DNA from: Lysobacter gummosus
Lineage (GTDB): Bacteria > Pseudomonadota > Gammaproteobacteria > Xanthomonadales > Xanthomonadaceae
Reading direction: 5' to 3'
Assembly: GCF_001442805.1 (NCBI RefSeq)
Contig: NZ_CP011131.1
Span: forward strand, 4,898,001 to 4,962,000
Length of the DNA: 64,000 bases
Position numbers and translations under genes: made by a program
Shown here: piece by piece, positions 31,924-40,549 of the stretch
Position numbering within the stretch: position 1 is the first letter of the stretch
How the letters are laid out: the number at the start of each line of letters is the position of its first letter
Notes under the pieces: generated by a model
What the model saw: the letters and a program-made list of their open reading frames with translations, nothing else
Databases searched by the model: none
What the model was told of the DNA's origin: nothing

Positions 31924-32427
31924 TTAACGTTTGGCGGCTTTCTTGGCGGCTTTTTTCGCAGCCTTCTTCGCCGGCGCCTTCTTGGCGGCGGCCTTCTTCA
32001 CGACTTTCTTCGCGGCCTTTTTGGCCGGCGCCTTCTTGGCCGCTACCTTCTTGGCCGCCTTCTTCGCGGTCTTCTTCACGGCCTTGACCGCCTTCTTCGC
32101 GGCCTTGGCTACTTTCTTCGCGGCTTTCTTCGGCGCGGCTTTCTTTGCGGCCTTCTTCGCCGCCTTCTTGGCAGGTTTCTTGCCGGTGGCCTTGTCCTTC
32201 AGCGCGGAGGCTTCCTTCTTGGCCTTGGCGCTGGCGGAGGCGAGTTTCTTCTTCGCCGAGCCGACGGCTTTCTTGGCGGCCTTGCGGGCCTTGGTCGCGG
32301 TCTTCTTGACCGAGGCCACGGCTTCTTCCGCGCGGGTTGCGATGGCGCTACCGATGTTGGACGCGGTTTCTTTCACGTTCTCGGCGGCCTGGGTCAGGGT
32401 TGCCGTCACTCCATTACCGTTGCTCAT
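31924..32427 (-). CDS. Histone H1-like Lys/Ala-rich DNA-binding protein
   Basis: 167 residues. The first 35 or so residues are a mixed helix (GVTATLTQAAENVKETASNIGSA); the rest is almost only Lys, Ala and a few Pro, in repeats of KKAAKKAA and KKAPAKKAA. This is the composition of bacterial H1-like proteins (AlgP/AlgR3 in Pseudomonas, Hc1/Hc2 in Chlamydia), which bind DNA without sequence specificity and compact or bridge it. The start has a clear site, CCAGGAGG just upstream of the ATG. It sits between nrdJa and nrdJb. Repeat length is likely to vary between strains because the DNA is itself repetitive. Confidence 0.82.
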   Translation of the reverse strand: MSNGNGVTATLTQAAENVKETASNIGSAIATRAEEAVASVKKTATKARKAAKKAVGSAKKKLASASAKAKKEASALKDKATGKKPAKKAAKKAAKKAAPKKAAKKVAKAAKKAVKAVKKTAKKAAKKVAAKKAPAKKAAKKVVKKAAAKKAPAKKAAKKAAKKAAKR

Positions 32428-32742
32428 GATGCCCTCCTGGTGGGCGATTTCTAATAGCGGTACGCGTGGCTACGTGCAGCAATCGGGGTGTTGCCGGAGT
32501 GATGCTATACCCGTGGCGCGAGAGAAAAACAGTGGCGGCTGATACCCGATCGCATCCGGGAGATTCGTCGCGGTTACCAGCGCTGCCGGGGCGGTCGTTG
32601 GCGCCGGCCCGGGACGCCGGACCGGACCGGTCGCGGGCCTGCGCGAAGACGCTCGGCGGGCGCCGCGGCTGAATGCGACCGCCCGCCTTGCGCGCCCCGG
32701 GAATCGATCCGATTACCTGGGCCGCGCGCGGCGGGCGCGCCG
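32428..32742. other. Intergenic region between nrdJa and the histone-like gene
   Basis: 315 nt with no supported gene. It holds the promoter and ribosome site of the histone-like gene. GC-rich inverted stretches (around 32605-32640, GGACCGGACCGGTC) may form a hairpin after nrdJa, without a T run. Confidence 0.45.
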
Positions 32743-34896
32743 TCAGAACTTGCCGTAATAGCCTTCTTTCAGGGCGTCGAACAGGTTCGCGGCGGTGTGC
32801 ATCTCGCCGTCGTATTCGATCTGTTCGTTGCCCTTGACCTCGAGCACGCTGCCGTCTTCGAGCTCGAAACGGTAGGTGGTGTTCTCCAGGTCCGCTTCCT
32901 TGACCAGCACGCCCTGGAAGGCGGCCGGGTTGAAACGGAAGGTGGTGCAACCCTTCAGGCCTTGCTCGTGGGCGTAGCGGTAGATGTCCTTGAAGTCCTC
33001 GTACGGATAGTCCGTGGGGACGTTCGCGGTCTTGGAAATCGAGCTGTCTACCCATTTCTGCGCGGCGGCCTGGACATCGACGTGCTCTTTCGGGCTGATA
33101 TCGTCGGCGGAAATGAAGTAGTCGGGCAGCCTGGAGTCGGCCTCTTCGCTGAACGGCATGGCGCGGGCGTTGATCAGCTCGCGGTAGGCCAGCAGCTCGA
33201 AGGAATAGACGTCGACCTTTTCCTTGGACTTCTTGCCTTCGCGGATCACGTTGCGGCTGTAGTGATGGGCGAAGGACGGCTCGATGCCGTTGGAGGCGTT
33301 GTTGGCCAGCGACAGCGAGATGGTGCCGGTCGGCGCGATCGAGCTGTGGTGGGTGAAGCGGCTGCCGATGTCGGCCAGTTCCTCGACCAGTTCCGGCGCC
33401 ACTTCGGCCACTCGCTGCATGTAGCGCGAGTACTTGGCGTGCAGGACCTTGCCCGGAATCTCCTGGCCGATCTTCCAGCCATCGGCCTTCATCTCCGGAC
33501 GCTTGCGCAGCATCTCGGCGGTAACCTCGAAGCGCTCTTCCATGATCGGGGCGGCGCCCTTCTCCTTGGCCAGCGCCAGGCCCATTTCCCAGCCGGCCAC
33601 GGCCATTTCGCGGGCGATGCGCTCGGTGAACTCGCACGACTCGGTCGAACCGTACTTCATCTTGAGCATGGTCACGGTGCTGCCCAGGCCGAGGAAGCCC
33701 ATGCCGTGGCGACGCTTGCGCATGATCTCGTCGCGCTGCTGCTGCAGCGGCAGGCCGTTCACTTCGACCACGTTGTCGAGCATGCGGGTGAACACGCGCA
33801 CGACTTCCTTGTATTCCTCCCAGTCGAACTCGGCCCGGTCGGTGAAGGCGTTGCGCACGAACTTGGTCAGGTTGACCGAACCCAGCAGGCAGGCGCCGTA
33901 GGGCGGCAGCGGTTGTTCGCCGCAGGGGTTGGTGGCGCGGATGGTCTCGCACCACCAGTTGTTGTTCATCTCGTTGACGCGATCGATCAGGATGAATCCG
34001 GGCTCGGCGTAGTCGTACGTCGAGACCATGATCATGTCCCACAGGTGCCGGGCACGGATGTGGCCGTAGATCTTGCAGGCGACCAGGCCGTCTTCGCGCG
34101 AAATGTAATTGCGCGTGGTCGGCCAGTCGCGCCAGACCACTTGCTCGGCGTTGTCCAGATCGACGTCGCCGCGTTCCTTGATGTTGACCGGGAACACCAG
34201 CGGCCAGTCGGCGTCCACTTTCACCGCGTCCATGAAGCCGTCGGTGATCAGCAGCGACAGGTTGAACTGGCGCAGGCGGCCGTCTTCGCGCTTGGCGCGG
34301 ATGAAGTCCTTCACGTCGGGGTGGCTGACGTCGAAGGTGCCCATCTGGGCGCCGCGGCGGCCGCCGGCGGAGGACACGGTGAAGCACATCTTGTCGTAGA
34401 TATCCATGAAGGACATCGGGCCGGACGTGTACGCCCCGGCGCCGGCGACGAAGGCGCCGCGCGGCCGCAGGGTGCTGAATTCGTAACCGATGCCGCAACC
34501 TGCCTTGAGGGTGAGGCCGGCTTCGTGGACCTTCTCCAGGATGCCGTCCATCGAGTCTTCGATGGTGCCCGAGACGGTGCAGTTGATCGTCGAGGTCGCC
34601 GGCTTGTGTTCCAGGGCGCCTGCGTTGGAGGTGATGCGCCCGGCCGGGATCGCGCCGCGGCGCAGGGCCCAGGCGAAGCGCTCGTACCAGTACTGCTGCT
34701 TCTCGGCGTTGGGCTCGGCGTCGGCCAGAGCGCGGGCGACTCGCAGATAGGTGCCGTCGATATCGGCGTCTACCGCTTCGCCGCTCTTGGTCTTGAGGCG
34801 GTACTTCTTGTCCCAGATGTCCTGGGACGCGGGCTGCAGGGCGATCTCTTGCTCTGCCGCCGGATTCTTGACCGCCTCGAGGCGCACGGTGCTCAT
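32743..34896 (-). CDS. nrdJa: B12-dependent (class II) ribonucleotide reductase, catalytic subunit NrdJa
   Basis: 717 residues. It reduces ribonucleotides to deoxyribonucleotides using a thiyl radical made by adenosylcobalamin, independent of oxygen. Seen: STINCTVSGTI (first redox Cys, about residue 104), the catalytic block NPCGEQPLPPYGACLLGSVNL (about 323-343, with Asn, Cys, Glu and the second redox Cys), the KAGCGIGYEFSTLRPRGA loop and APTGTISLSLANNASNGIEP. The C-terminal redox tail is missing here and is carried by NrdJb, as in other split enzymes. Strong match throughout; start ATG 34896 keeps the expected N-terminus. No cobalamin riboswitch or convincing NrdR boxes were found upstream. 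Confidence 0.92.
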   Translation of the reverse strand: MSTVRLEAVKNPAAEQEIALQPASQDIWDKKYRLKTKSGEAVDADIDGTYLRVARALADAEPNAEKQQYWYERFAWALRRGAIPAGRITSNAGALEHKPATSTINCTVSGTIEDSMDGILEKVHEAGLTLKAGCGIGYEFSTLRPRGAFVAGAGAYTSGPMSFMDIYDKMCFTVSSAGGRRGAQMGTFDVSHPDVKDFIRAKREDGRLRQFNLSLLITDGFMDAVKVDADWPLVFPVNIKERGDVDLDNAEQVVWRDWPTTRNYISREDGLVACKIYGHIRARHLWDMIMVSTYDYAEPGFILIDRVNEMNNNWWCETIRATNPCGEQPLPPYGACLLGSVNLTKFVRNAFTDRAEFDWEEYKEVVRVFTRMLDNVVEVNGLPLQQQRDEIMRKRRHGMGFLGLGSTVTMLKMKYGSTESCEFTERIAREMAVAGWEMGLALAKEKGAAPIMEERFEVTAEMLRKRPEMKADGWKIGQEIPGKVLHAKYSRYMQRVAEVAPELVEELADIGSRFTHHSSIAPTGTISLSLANNASNGIEPSFAHHYSRNVIREGKKSKEKVDVYSFELLAYRELINARAMPFSEEADSRLPDYFISADDISPKEHVDVQAAAQKWVDSSISKTANVPTDYPYEDFKDIYRYAHEQGLKGCTTFRFNPAAFQGVLVKEADLENTTYRFELEDGSVLEVKGNEQIEYDGEMHTAANLFDALKEGYYGKF

Positions 34897-35758
34897 GCCT
34901 GTTTCATCTCCTTCTATTGGCGGCGGGCCGTTGGGTTGCGCCCGCCGCCGGTGGTTTCTTTTTTGTACGAGGTAATCGGGGTGTAGCCGGTAGTGTCGCG
35001 GTGCTGCAGTGAAGCGGTTGGATCGGGTCGAACGGTAATCGGGACGATCGTATGTGTCCCGCTTCGGATTTCCTTACCTACATGTTGTGTATCGATTCAC
35101 ATGTGTACGGACCGTCGCGGGTGTTGCAGCCTGCGCCGGACCAGGTCCGGCGCGGGGATTCCGGCCGTCGTCAGCCCCCCGCCGACGACAAAGCGCGCGA
35201 GCGCGTTGTTACGCGCCGCGAGCGGCTGATTTGGATGTTTTTGAGGTTCGCGTCCGCTCTCGTCATGAGCCCGCTCACTTCTAAGGAGACGCTGAGACCA
35301 TCCCAAGCTGAACCCCTACGCTTGGGCTCCCTCCACGGAACCAACCACTAGATGTTGTGGCCCCGCAGGGAACTCAAGCTACGCCCGGCTTTCCTGGAAG
35401 TCAACGGCTTGTTGATGACTATCACGCTTTTCGCGACATGGCCCCGTCACAAATTGCGTATCCCGATGCGCGCCCGATTCAGTCCCGACGCGCCATAGCC
35501 GTGCCTGGATACGCCCCCGCCAGCGGTGGCCGCCGCCATGTTCAATCGCGACGCTGCGCCGACGCACTTCATCGGTTATTTATTGCCCGTCTTCGACACT
35601 GAACGCGGCCGGCACTGAACTGGTCGCGGCGGCCGCGGTCCAAGTTCGTCGCCCGCCGGCGGTGGATCGCACCACCGCGGTTGGCTCTGCCCCGCCGCGC
35701 CCACATCGTTAGTCAGACCGCTCCGCTCCCTTTCACGCTCACCCGGAACCGCAACGCG
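34897..35758. other. 862-nt divergent intergenic region (nrdJa / degQ)
   Basis: No convincing gene. It holds the promoters of nrdJa (minus) and the HtrA protease (plus). Around 35078-35105 two short dyads stand close together (TACATGTTGTGTA and CACATGTG), possible regulator sites. Open frames in the rest have no ribosome sites and no protein-like composition. Confidence 0.5.
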
Positions 35759-37198
35759 ATGCGCCCCTTGCCGACCCTGATGACTCTTGCCCTGGCCGCT
35801 GCCTTCGGCGGCTTCGCCGCCACCGCGATCCGCGACGGATTGCAGGCCCCGGCCCAGGCCTCGCCGGCCGCCTCCGCCCTGCTGCCCGTCCCCACCACCG
35901 CCGCGTTGCCGGCCTCGGTGAGCGGACAGGCCCTGCCCTCGCTGGCGCCGATGCTGCAGAAGGTCACCCCGGCCGTGGTCAGCGTGCACACCAAGCAGAC
36001 CGTGCGCATCCGCAATCCCTTCGCCAACGATCCGATCTTCCGCCGCATGTTTCCCAACATCCCGCAGGAACGGATCAACGAGTCGCTGGGCTCGGGCGTG
36101 ATCATCGACGCCAAGAACGGCTACGTGCTGACCAATCACCATGTGATCGAAGGCGCGGACGAGGTCTCGGTGACCCTGGCCGACGGGCGCACGGTCAAGG
36201 CCGACTTCATCGGTTCGGACCCGGACACCGACGTGGCGCTGATGCGCATTCCGGCGCAGAACCTCAGCGCGATCGCCCTGGCCGATTCGGACGGGCTCAA
36301 GGTTGGCGATTTCGTGGTCGCGGTCGGCAATCCCTTCGGCATCGGCCAGACCGTGACCTCGGGCATCGTCTCGGCGGTGGGCCGCAGCGGCCTGCGCGGG
36401 CTGGGCTACCAGAACTTCATCCAGACCGACGCCTCGATCAATCCGGGCAATTCCGGCGGCGCGCTGGTCAATCTCAACGGCGAACTGATCGGTATCAACA
36501 CCGCCAGCTTCAACCCGCAAGGCAGCATGGCCGGCAACATCGGCCTGGGCTTCGCCATTCCGGTCAATCTGGCGCGCAACATCAAGGACCAGCTGATCGC
36601 CAACAACGGCGTCGTGCGCCGCGGCACGCTGGGCCTGGAAGCGCAGGATGTGACGCCGCAACTCGCCGCCGCCCTCAAGCTGGGCGAAGCGCGCGGCGCG
36701 CTGGTCTCGCGCGTGTTCGCCGGCAGCGCCGCGGCGGCGGCGGGGCTCAAGCCGGGCGATGTGATCCTCGGCGCCAACGGCCAGCGTCTGGACGGGCGCG
36801 ACGCGCTGCGCAATTTCGAAGGCCTGCAATCCATCGGCAGCAAGATCGCGCTGGAGGTGCGCCGCGACGGCCAGCCGCTGCAGCTCAACGCCACCTTGCG
36901 TGAACAGCCCAAGTCCATCGCCGGCACCGAGCTGGATCCGCGCCTGAGCGGCGCGACCTTCGGCGAATTGCCCGAACGCCTGCGCCAATCGGGTTTTTCC
37001 GGCGTGGTGGTGGAAAGCGTGGCCCGCGGCAGTCGAGCCGAGGCGAACAATTTGCGCAAGGACGACATCGTTCTTGCGGCCAGCAGCGGCGAATTCGACG
37101 ATCTGCCCGGTTTCCGCGCGAGCTTCACGCGCACTCCGGCACAGTTGATCCTGCGCATCCAGCGCGGCAACGGCGGCGGCAACCTGCAGATGCAATAG
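35759..37198 (+). CDS. degQ: Periplasmic serine protease/chaperone, DegQ/DegP (HtrA) family
   Basis: 479 residues from ATG 35759, close to DegP/DegQ length. N-terminal export signal (MRPLPTLMTLALAAAFGGFAA). The trypsin-like domain carries the full triad: His in VLTNHHVIEGAD, Asp in DPDTDVALMRIP and Ser in INPGNSGGALVN. Two PDZ domains follow (about residues 260-350, with RGTLGLEAQDV and GLKPGDVILGANGQ; and about 380-470, with GVVVESVARGSRAEANNLRKDDIVLA). It degrades or refolds misfolded periplasmic proteins. The longer frame starting at 35681 was rejected because it would put 26 residues in front of the signal peptide. DegP and DegQ cannot be separated safely by eye. Confidence 0.9.
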   Translation: MRPLPTLMTLALAAAFGGFAATAIRDGLQAPAQASPAASALLPVPTTAALPASVSGQALPSLAPMLQKVTPAVVSVHTKQTVRIRNPFANDPIFRRMFPNIPQERINESLGSGVIIDAKNGYVLTNHHVIEGADEVSVTLADGRTVKADFIGSDPDTDVALMRIPAQNLSAIALADSDGLKVGDFVVAVGNPFGIGQTVTSGIVSAVGRSGLRGLGYQNFIQTDASINPGNSGGALVNLNGELIGINTASFNPQGSMAGNIGLGFAIPVNLARNIKDQLIANNGVVRRGTLGLEAQDVTPQLAAALKLGEARGALVSRVFAGSAAAAAGLKPGDVILGANGQRLDGRDALRNFEGLQSIGSKIALEVRRDGQPLQLNATLREQPKSIAGTELDPRLSGATFGELPERLRQSGFSGVVVESVARGSRAEANNLRKDDIVLAASSGEFDDLPGFRASFTRTPAQLILRIQRGNGGGNLQMQ

Positions 37199-37505
37199 CC
37201 GCATCGACACGCGCGGCCGTTAAGATCGGTTCACGCGGCGCGATGCCTGATCGATCGCACTGCGTCGATCGATGTCGGATCCGTCAAAGCGGTCGCGGCG
37301 ATGAGGTTCGACGATCCGGACTCCATCGGCCGTACGCCGGCCGGCCCGGAAGTTCCACTGACAAGCAATCCGTTGCACCCGAGCGCCGCGCGCGGCGCTT
37401 CGCTTACCACCGTCGAGGGCAGGCACCGCCCGGCCCCGCGACGGCCCGCTAGAACCCTGGACTCGTTCAGCGGTTCCATGTCCATGCAGCACGGAGGAAC
37501 ACCCG
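37199..37505. other. Intergenic region before the YqjD-like cassette
   Basis: 307 nt between degQ and the membrane-protein cassette, with no supported gene. It should hold the cassette promoter; a good site (GGAGGAACACCCG) precedes the first ATG. Confidence 0.5.
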
Positions 37506-37868
37506 ATGACCCCTACCTCGACTGACGCCATCAAGAGCAACCTCGGCGAAGCCGGCAGCCATCTCAAGCAAGCCGCCAGCGATGCCGGCGAAGCGATCCG
37601 CAACGCCGCCGGCGTGGCCGGCGAAGAATTGAAGATCGGCAAGGCCAACGTGAAGTCCGGACTGGCCGACAGCGCGCTGGCCGGCATCGCCGCGGCCGAG
37701 AACGCTGGCGGCGCGGCGCGCGAGCAAGTCGATGCGCTGATGGACAAGGGCCGCGATCTGATCGAAAGCGCCGCCGAACTGGTGCGCGAGCGTCCGCTGG
37801 CCTCCTTCGGCGTGGCCTTCGCCGCCGGCTTCATCATCGCCAAGCTCGCCCGCAGCGGCGACAAGTAA
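37506..37868 (+). CDS. ElaB/YqjD/DUF883-type membrane-anchored protein
   Basis: 120 residues. A long amphipathic Ala-rich helix (about residues 5-95) is followed by a C-terminal hydrophobic anchor (ASFGVAFAAGFIIAKLA). This is the layout of ElaB and YqjD, tail-anchored inner-membrane proteins that in E. coli bind ribosomes in stationary phase. The start is fixed by GGAGG 8 nt upstream. It leads a three-gene cassette with a YqjE-like holin-type protein and a third small protein, the same order as yqjD-yqjE-yqjK in enterobacteria, so a stress or stationary-phase role is likely. Confidence 0.82.
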   Translation: MTPTSTDAIKSNLGEAGSHLKQAASDAGEAIRNAAGVAGEELKIGKANVKSGLADSALAGIAAAENAGGAAREQVDALMDKGRDLIESAAELVRERPLASFGVAFAAGFIIAKLARSGDK

Positions 37869-37870
37869 GC

Positions 37871-38374
37871 GTGAGCGACACGCCGCCCACCGATCGCGAG
37901 GCGGACGCCGCCGCGCACGCCGGCCGCGAGCCCCGCCAGGGGCCGCCGCCGTCGATCGACGATGCCTTCCGCGAGATCAGCGACGCCGGGCGCGAAGGCC
38001 TTTCCGCCGCGCTCGACACCGGCCGCGCGTTGCGCGGCCTGCTGATCGCGGACTTCGCCCTGGCCCGCAGCGCTTTGGGCCGGGCCCTGATGTGGGTGAG
38101 CGTGGCGATCATCTTCGGCGCATCGTCCTGGCTGTTGCTGATGGCGGCGCTGATCGCGCTGCTGCAGGGCATCCTGGGCTGGTCGTGGCTGGCGTCGATG
38201 TCGGCCGCGGCCGGGCTGAGCCTGGTGGTGACCGCCGTCGGCGTGTGGCAGGCGCTGCGTTATTTCGAATACACCCGCTTGTCGGCGACGCGGCGGCAAC
38301 TGCGCCGGCTGGGCCTGGGCGACGAGGACGACGACGATCGCGAGATCGGATCGCACAAGACGGAGGCGCGATGA
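37871..38374 (+). CDS. Phage-holin-superfamily YqjE-like membrane protein
   Basis: 167 residues, GTG start 2 nt after the previous stop. A charged N-terminal third (TDREADAAAHAGREPRQG) is followed by two transmembrane helices (about 78-107 ALMWVSVAIIFGASSWLLLMAALIAL, and 115-135 ASMSAAAGLSLVVTAVGVW) and a basic then acidic tail (RRQLRRLGLGDEDDDD). The two-helix hairpin and the location after a YqjD-type gene match YqjE, often labelled a phage holin family protein though it is chromosomal. It overlaps the next gene by 4 nt (ATGA). Confidence 0.78.
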   Translation: MSDTPPTDREADAAAHAGREPRQGPPPSIDDAFREISDAGREGLSAALDTGRALRGLLIADFALARSALGRALMWVSVAIIFGASSWLLLMAALIALLQGILGWSWLASMSAAAGLSLVVTAVGVWQALRYFEYTRLSATRRQLRRLGLGDEDDDDREIGSHKTEAR

Positions 38375-38766
38375 GCCGGTTCGATCGTCTGCAACGGCGG
38401 GTAGACAAGCGCGAGCAACTGCTGGAGGGGCGCTTTCAGCAGGCGGTGGAGCGCAAGGATGCCTTGAAGAAAACCTGGCGGGAGGCCTGGACGCCGGGGC
38501 GGATCATCATCGCGGGGTTGGTGAGCGGTTTCGTCATGGGCCGCGCCGAACCGGTGAAGATCGCGGTCAAGAGCGGCACCTTGATGCAGATGGTGACGAT
38601 GCTGTCCGGGCTGTTCGCCGGCAGCGGCGCGCAGGAAGCCGCCGAGCATGCGGACAAGGCCGCCAGTCAGGCCGGCCATGCCGCGCGCGAGGCGGGGCAT
38701 GCGGCCGATAGCGCGCAGGCGGCGACGGGCGCGCAGGCGTCGGCTGCACGGCGCGACGCGGCTTGA
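38371..38766 (+). CDS. Small YqjK-position protein, Ala/His-rich tail
   Basis: 131 residues. The ATG overlaps the stop of the YqjE-like gene, so the three genes form a coupled operon. The N-terminal half is basic and helical (RLQRRVDKREQLLEGRFQQA), then one hydrophobic stretch (PGRIIIAGLVSGFVMG, about 44-59) and a low-complexity tail of Ala, His, Asp and Gln (EAAEHADKAASQAGHAAREA). It takes the place of YqjK in the cassette, but similarity to YqjK is not evident by eye. Probably an inner-membrane-associated protein. Confidence 0.7.
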   Translation: MSRFDRLQRRVDKREQLLEGRFQQAVERKDALKKTWREAWTPGRIIIAGLVSGFVMGRAEPVKIAVKSGTLMQMVTMLSGLFAGSGAQEAAEHADKAASQAGHAAREAGHAADSAQAATGAQASAARRDAA

Positions 38767-38860
38767 TTCAGCAATGAAACCTTTGGGGAAGGAAGCTGCG
38801 GTGGAAGGCAGCTTTTTGTAAGAGCGAGTTTTTTGTAAGAGCGAACTTTTGTGGGGAGAG

Positions 38861-39094
38861 CTTTTGTGGGAGGGAGCTTCAGCCCCGATGCTTTTGTCTC
38901 GGCTCGCGCATGACTCTCACCACGGCTGATCGAACAGCATCGGGCCTGAAGGCCCTCCCACAACAGACCTCCAAGCCGCGAGCGAAAGCTTTTGTGGGAG
39001 GGAGCTTTAGCCCCGACGCTGTTCGATCAGCCAGGGTGAGAGAGCGCTGCGAGCGGAGACGAGAACATCGGGGCTGAAGCTCCCTCCCACAAAG
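38861..39094. repeat. Large nested inverted repeat built from four REP-like units
   Basis: Four units of the type TTTTGTGGGAGGGAGCTT-AGCCCCGA-GC stand in alternating orientation: 38861-38891 (forward), 38937-38963 (inverse), 38989-39019 (forward), 39066-39094 (inverse). The spacer between units 1 and 2 is also an inverted copy of the spacer between units 3 and 4 (both end in GGCTGATCGAACA or its complement). So 38861-38963 and 38989-39094 form imperfect arms of about 100 nt around a 25-nt centre. Degenerate unit pieces continue on the left (38800-38860). Confidence 0.85.
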
Positions 39095-39156
39095 CGCCCA
39101 CCCCACACGCATGCTGGCGCCCTCACGCACGACGGCGCACAGTGCACGTCTGCCGA

Positions 39157-40362
39157 ATGCACGATCCCGCCGCCTTGAATCCGTCCACGCCGCCACCGCC
39201 CGACGCCGCCGCTCCCGCCTCGCCGCCCGAGCGGATCACGCCGCGGCCGGGCTCGCCGGAAACGGACGCCGCCGCTCCCGGCGACGACTCCGCGCAAACC
39301 ACCGCTCCCATCACTCCGCCGCGCCCGCCCGGCCCGGTCTCGCTCGTGGTCCTGGCCGCGCTCGCCGTCGGCTACACCCTGTGGGCCGCGCAGGAACTGA
39401 TCCTGCCGATCCTGCTCGCGGCGTTCTTCGCCCTGGTCGGCAATCCGATCCTGCGCCTGCTCGGCAAGCTGCGCCTGCCGCGGGTACTGGCGGCGCTGAT
39501 CGTGCTGGTCGGCGGACTGGCCATCGCCGGCACGCTGACCCTGCAACTGGCCGAGCCGGCCAGCGAGTGGGTGCGGCAGGTGCCGCGCGAACTCAAGCAG
39601 GTCGGGCCGAAGCTGCGGCAGATGACCAAGCCGCTGCAGGACGCCAACCGCGCCGCGCAGAATTTCGCCCGCGCCGCCGGCGGCGAAAGCACCGCCAAGC
39701 CGGTGCAGGTGGTCAAGACCGAACTCAACGATCCCTATCGCTCGCTGACCGCGACGCCGCGCTACGTCGCCCAGGTGCTGGCGGTGGTGCTGCTGACCTT
39801 CTTCTTCATGGTGTTCGGCGAATCGCTGCAACGCAATGCGATCGCGTTGCTGCCCAATCAGCAGAAGAAAAAACTCACCATCGACATCCTGCATTCGATC
39901 GAGCGCGAAATCTCGCGCTACGTGCTGACCATCAGCCTGATCAACAGCGGCCTGGGCCTGGCGCTGGCCTGCGCGCTGTATGCGCTGGGCGTGCCGCTGC
40001 AGGAGTCGCTGCTGTGGGGCACGATGGCGGCGATTTTGAATTTCGCGCCGTTCGTGGGGCCGCTGATCGGCATGGCGGTGATGCTGCTGATGGGCTTCGT
40101 CGCTTTCGACGATCCAGGCGCGTCGCTGCTGCCGGCGGGCTTGTATCTGTTGCTGCATACCATCGAATCGCAAGTGGTGACGCCGATCGTGCTCGGCCGG
40201 CGCATGCGCCTGTCGCCGCTGGTGCTGATGCTGGCGTTGATGTTCTTCGGCTGGCTGTGGGGCATCGTCGGCCTGCTGCTGGCGGTGCCGTTGCTGGTGT
40301 GCGTGAAGCTGTTGCTGGCGCGCATCGAAGGCATGGAGGGGTGGTCGAAGTTGATGGAGTGA
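39157..40362 (+). CDS. AI-2E family transporter with Pro-rich N-terminal extension
   Basis: 401 residues. The first 50 or so are a Pro/Ala-rich cytoplasmic tail (PPPPDAAAPASPPERITPRPG). Then two helix groups follow (about 55-90 and 98-125), a soluble amphipathic middle, and the C-terminal helices with the family block WGTMAAILNFAPFVGPLIGMAVM (about 285-310) and TPIVLGRRMRLSPLVLMLALMFFGWLWGIVGLLLAVP. This is a fuller member of the family than the one at 23.4 kb. Substrate is not assignable. The start is uncertain: neither ATG 39157 nor GTG 39142 has a good site, and the large repeat ends only 62 nt upstream. Confidence 0.85.
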   Translation: MHDPAALNPSTPPPPDAAAPASPPERITPRPGSPETDAAAPGDDSAQTTAPITPPRPPGPVSLVVLAALAVGYTLWAAQELILPILLAAFFALVGNPILRLLGKLRLPRVLAALIVLVGGLAIAGTLTLQLAEPASEWVRQVPRELKQVGPKLRQMTKPLQDANRAAQNFARAAGGESTAKPVQVVKTELNDPYRSLTATPRYVAQVLAVVLLTFFFMVFGESLQRNAIALLPNQQKKKLTIDILHSIEREISRYVLTISLINSGLGLALACALYALGVPLQESLLWGTMAAILNFAPFVGPLIGMAVMLLMGFVAFDDPGASLLPAGLYLLLHTIESQVVTPIVLGRRMRLSPLVLMLALMFFGWLWGIVGLLLAVPLLVCVKLLLARIEGMEGWSKLME

Positions 40363-40431
40363 GGGCCGGGTATCTCGGCCGTGGCTTTTCGCGGCGAGCC
40401 CTGTGGCAATTGCGGCGACCGGATCGGGCAG

Positions 40432-40456
40432 CGCCGGGCCTGAAGGCCCTGCCACG
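40432..40456. repeat. Single REP-like unit
   Basis: GCCGGGCCTGAAGGCCCTGCCACGA, a variant of the GGGCCTGAAGGCCCTCCCACAA unit seen at 38.9 kb, here in the gap before the HAD gene. Confidence 0.55.
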
Positions 40457-40549
40457 ATCGACTCCGCGGGCCACACAGCGGCGTGTGCCGCAACCGGCCT
40501 GTCGCCTGCATCACCCATTCAGCGGCCCGGCGCGCGCTAAAATGTGCGG

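Noticed and set aside
32797..34986. 729-residue plus-strand frame opposite nrdJa
   Set aside because: Antisense shadow; all reductase motifs are on the minus strand.
35075..35110. Possible NrdR boxes upstream of nrdJa
   Set aside because: The two dyads match the NrdR consensus poorly (about 11 of 16) and their spacing is about 19 nt rather than the usual three helical turns.
34897..35700. Cobalamin riboswitch upstream of the B12-dependent reductase
   Set aside because: No B12-box sequence or recognisable fold seen; B12 riboswitches usually control B12-independent isozymes or transport genes.
37871..38374. Prophage remnant suggested by the holin-type protein
   Set aside because: The gene sits in a yqjD-yqjE-type chromosomal cassette with coupled neighbours and no phage genes around it.
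38884..39094. CRISPR-like array
   Set aside because: Only four units, in alternating orientation with related spacers; this is a REP cluster, and no cas genes are near.
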